Shown: positions 4,987 to 5,188 of the stretch, in pieces | Layout of the letters: every line of letters begins with the position of its first letter | How positions within the stretch are numbered: position 1 is the stretch's first letter | Assembly (NCBI GenBank): GCA_947449125.1 | Contig: CANFQR010000136.1 | Span: 1 to 5,188, forward strand | DNA from: Bacteroidota bacterium | Lineage (GTDB): Bacteria > Bacteroidota > Bacteroidia > B-17B0 > Aurantibacillaceae | DNA length: 5,188 nt | Direction: 5' to 3' | Translations under genes and position numbers: made by a program | Notes under the pieces: generated by a model | What the model saw: the letters and a program-made list of their open reading frames with translations, nothing else | What the model was told of the DNA's origin: nothing | Database searches by the model: none

Positions 4987-5188
4987 ATGCTTAACCCTCC
5001 TGTAATTCAACTTTTAAAAGGATTTTGCGATATTACATTCGGCGAAAATTTTGATAACATTAAAAAAGTATTTGGTGAACCAGAAGAACTGCAAACACTA
5101 AAAGATGATATTTTAAATACATCTTGCCTGGTATACCACTATTGGGAAAAAGGCTTCTCGCTGTTTTTTGATAACACCAAAAACAACA
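4987..5188 (+). CDS. Unrecognised protein, N-terminal part (runs off right edge)
   Basis: The frame opens at an ATG and continues for 67 codons with no stop to the window edge. It begins MLNPPVIQLLKGFCDITFGE and includes the stretches DNIKKVFGEPEEL and VYHYWEKGFSLFFDN. There is no signal peptide or membrane segment, and the composition is that of a soluble cytoplasmic protein. The pattern of a FGxx..I...fGEPee element, then a short acidic stretch, then an aromatic strand ending in glycine and sFfFDN, resembles small uncharacterised Bacteroidota proteins, but I cannot name the family. An imperfect -7-like element, TACCTTAG (4972-4979), lies just before the start and would leave almost no leader. 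The gene diverges from the tRNA-Lys promoter. Confidence 0.75.
   Translation, partial: MLNPPVIQLLKGFCDITFGENFDNIKKVFGEPEELQTLKDDILNTSCLVYHYWEKGFSLFFDNTKNN

Noticed and set aside
1..5188. CRISPR array or other regularly spaced short repeats
   Set aside because: No series of identical short direct repeats with uniform spacers is present; the only long identity is the 120-base pair of gene ends.

Overview
The window is AT-rich and looks like a member of the Bacteroidota. Its surface proteins end in type IX secretion system (T9SS) sorting domains, which are restricted to that phylum. A TTTTG-N19-TATATTTG promoter of the Bacteroidota type (-33/-7) precedes the tRNA gene, and no clear Shine-Dalgarno sequences are seen before the genes. 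Genus or species cannot be read from the sequence.

Layout from left to right. Bases 1-403 (minus strand) hold the N-terminal receiver domain of a response regulator that runs off the left edge. Bases 404-533 are a divergent intergenic region. From 534 to 4646 four plus-strand reading frames are packed head to tail with almost no spacing: (1) a 164-residue tail of what was probably a much larger T9SS cargo, ending in a type A sorting domain; (2) a 531-residue secreted protein with a type B (gliding-motility-associated) C-terminal domain; (3) a 63-residue orphan piece of a type A sorting domain; (4) a 608-residue paralogue of (2), also with a type B domain. A strong bidirectional terminator at 4694-4724 separates this block from a minus-strand tRNA-Lys(UUU) at 4730-4802. 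That tRNA has its own upstream promoter. The window ends inside an unrecognised plus-strand gene that starts at 4987.

The central block reads best as a tandem duplication of the unit [type A tail + type B cargo] (about 864-2625 and 2656-4646). The two copies have diverged strongly, but the last 120 bases of both cargo genes, stop codon included, differ at only two positions. That pattern points to recent gene conversion of the sorting signal. In both copies, an inverted repeat resembling an intrinsic terminator lies inside the signal-peptide coding sequence of the cargo, just after the type A tail. In copy 1, the orphan type A tail (3) is in the same frame as cargo (2), separated by one TAA. 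The locus is therefore a small, shuffling surface-protein array rather than a metabolic operon. The two intact cargos should be exported across the inner membrane by Sec, carried across the outer membrane by T9SS and displayed or released. Their ligand is not evident.
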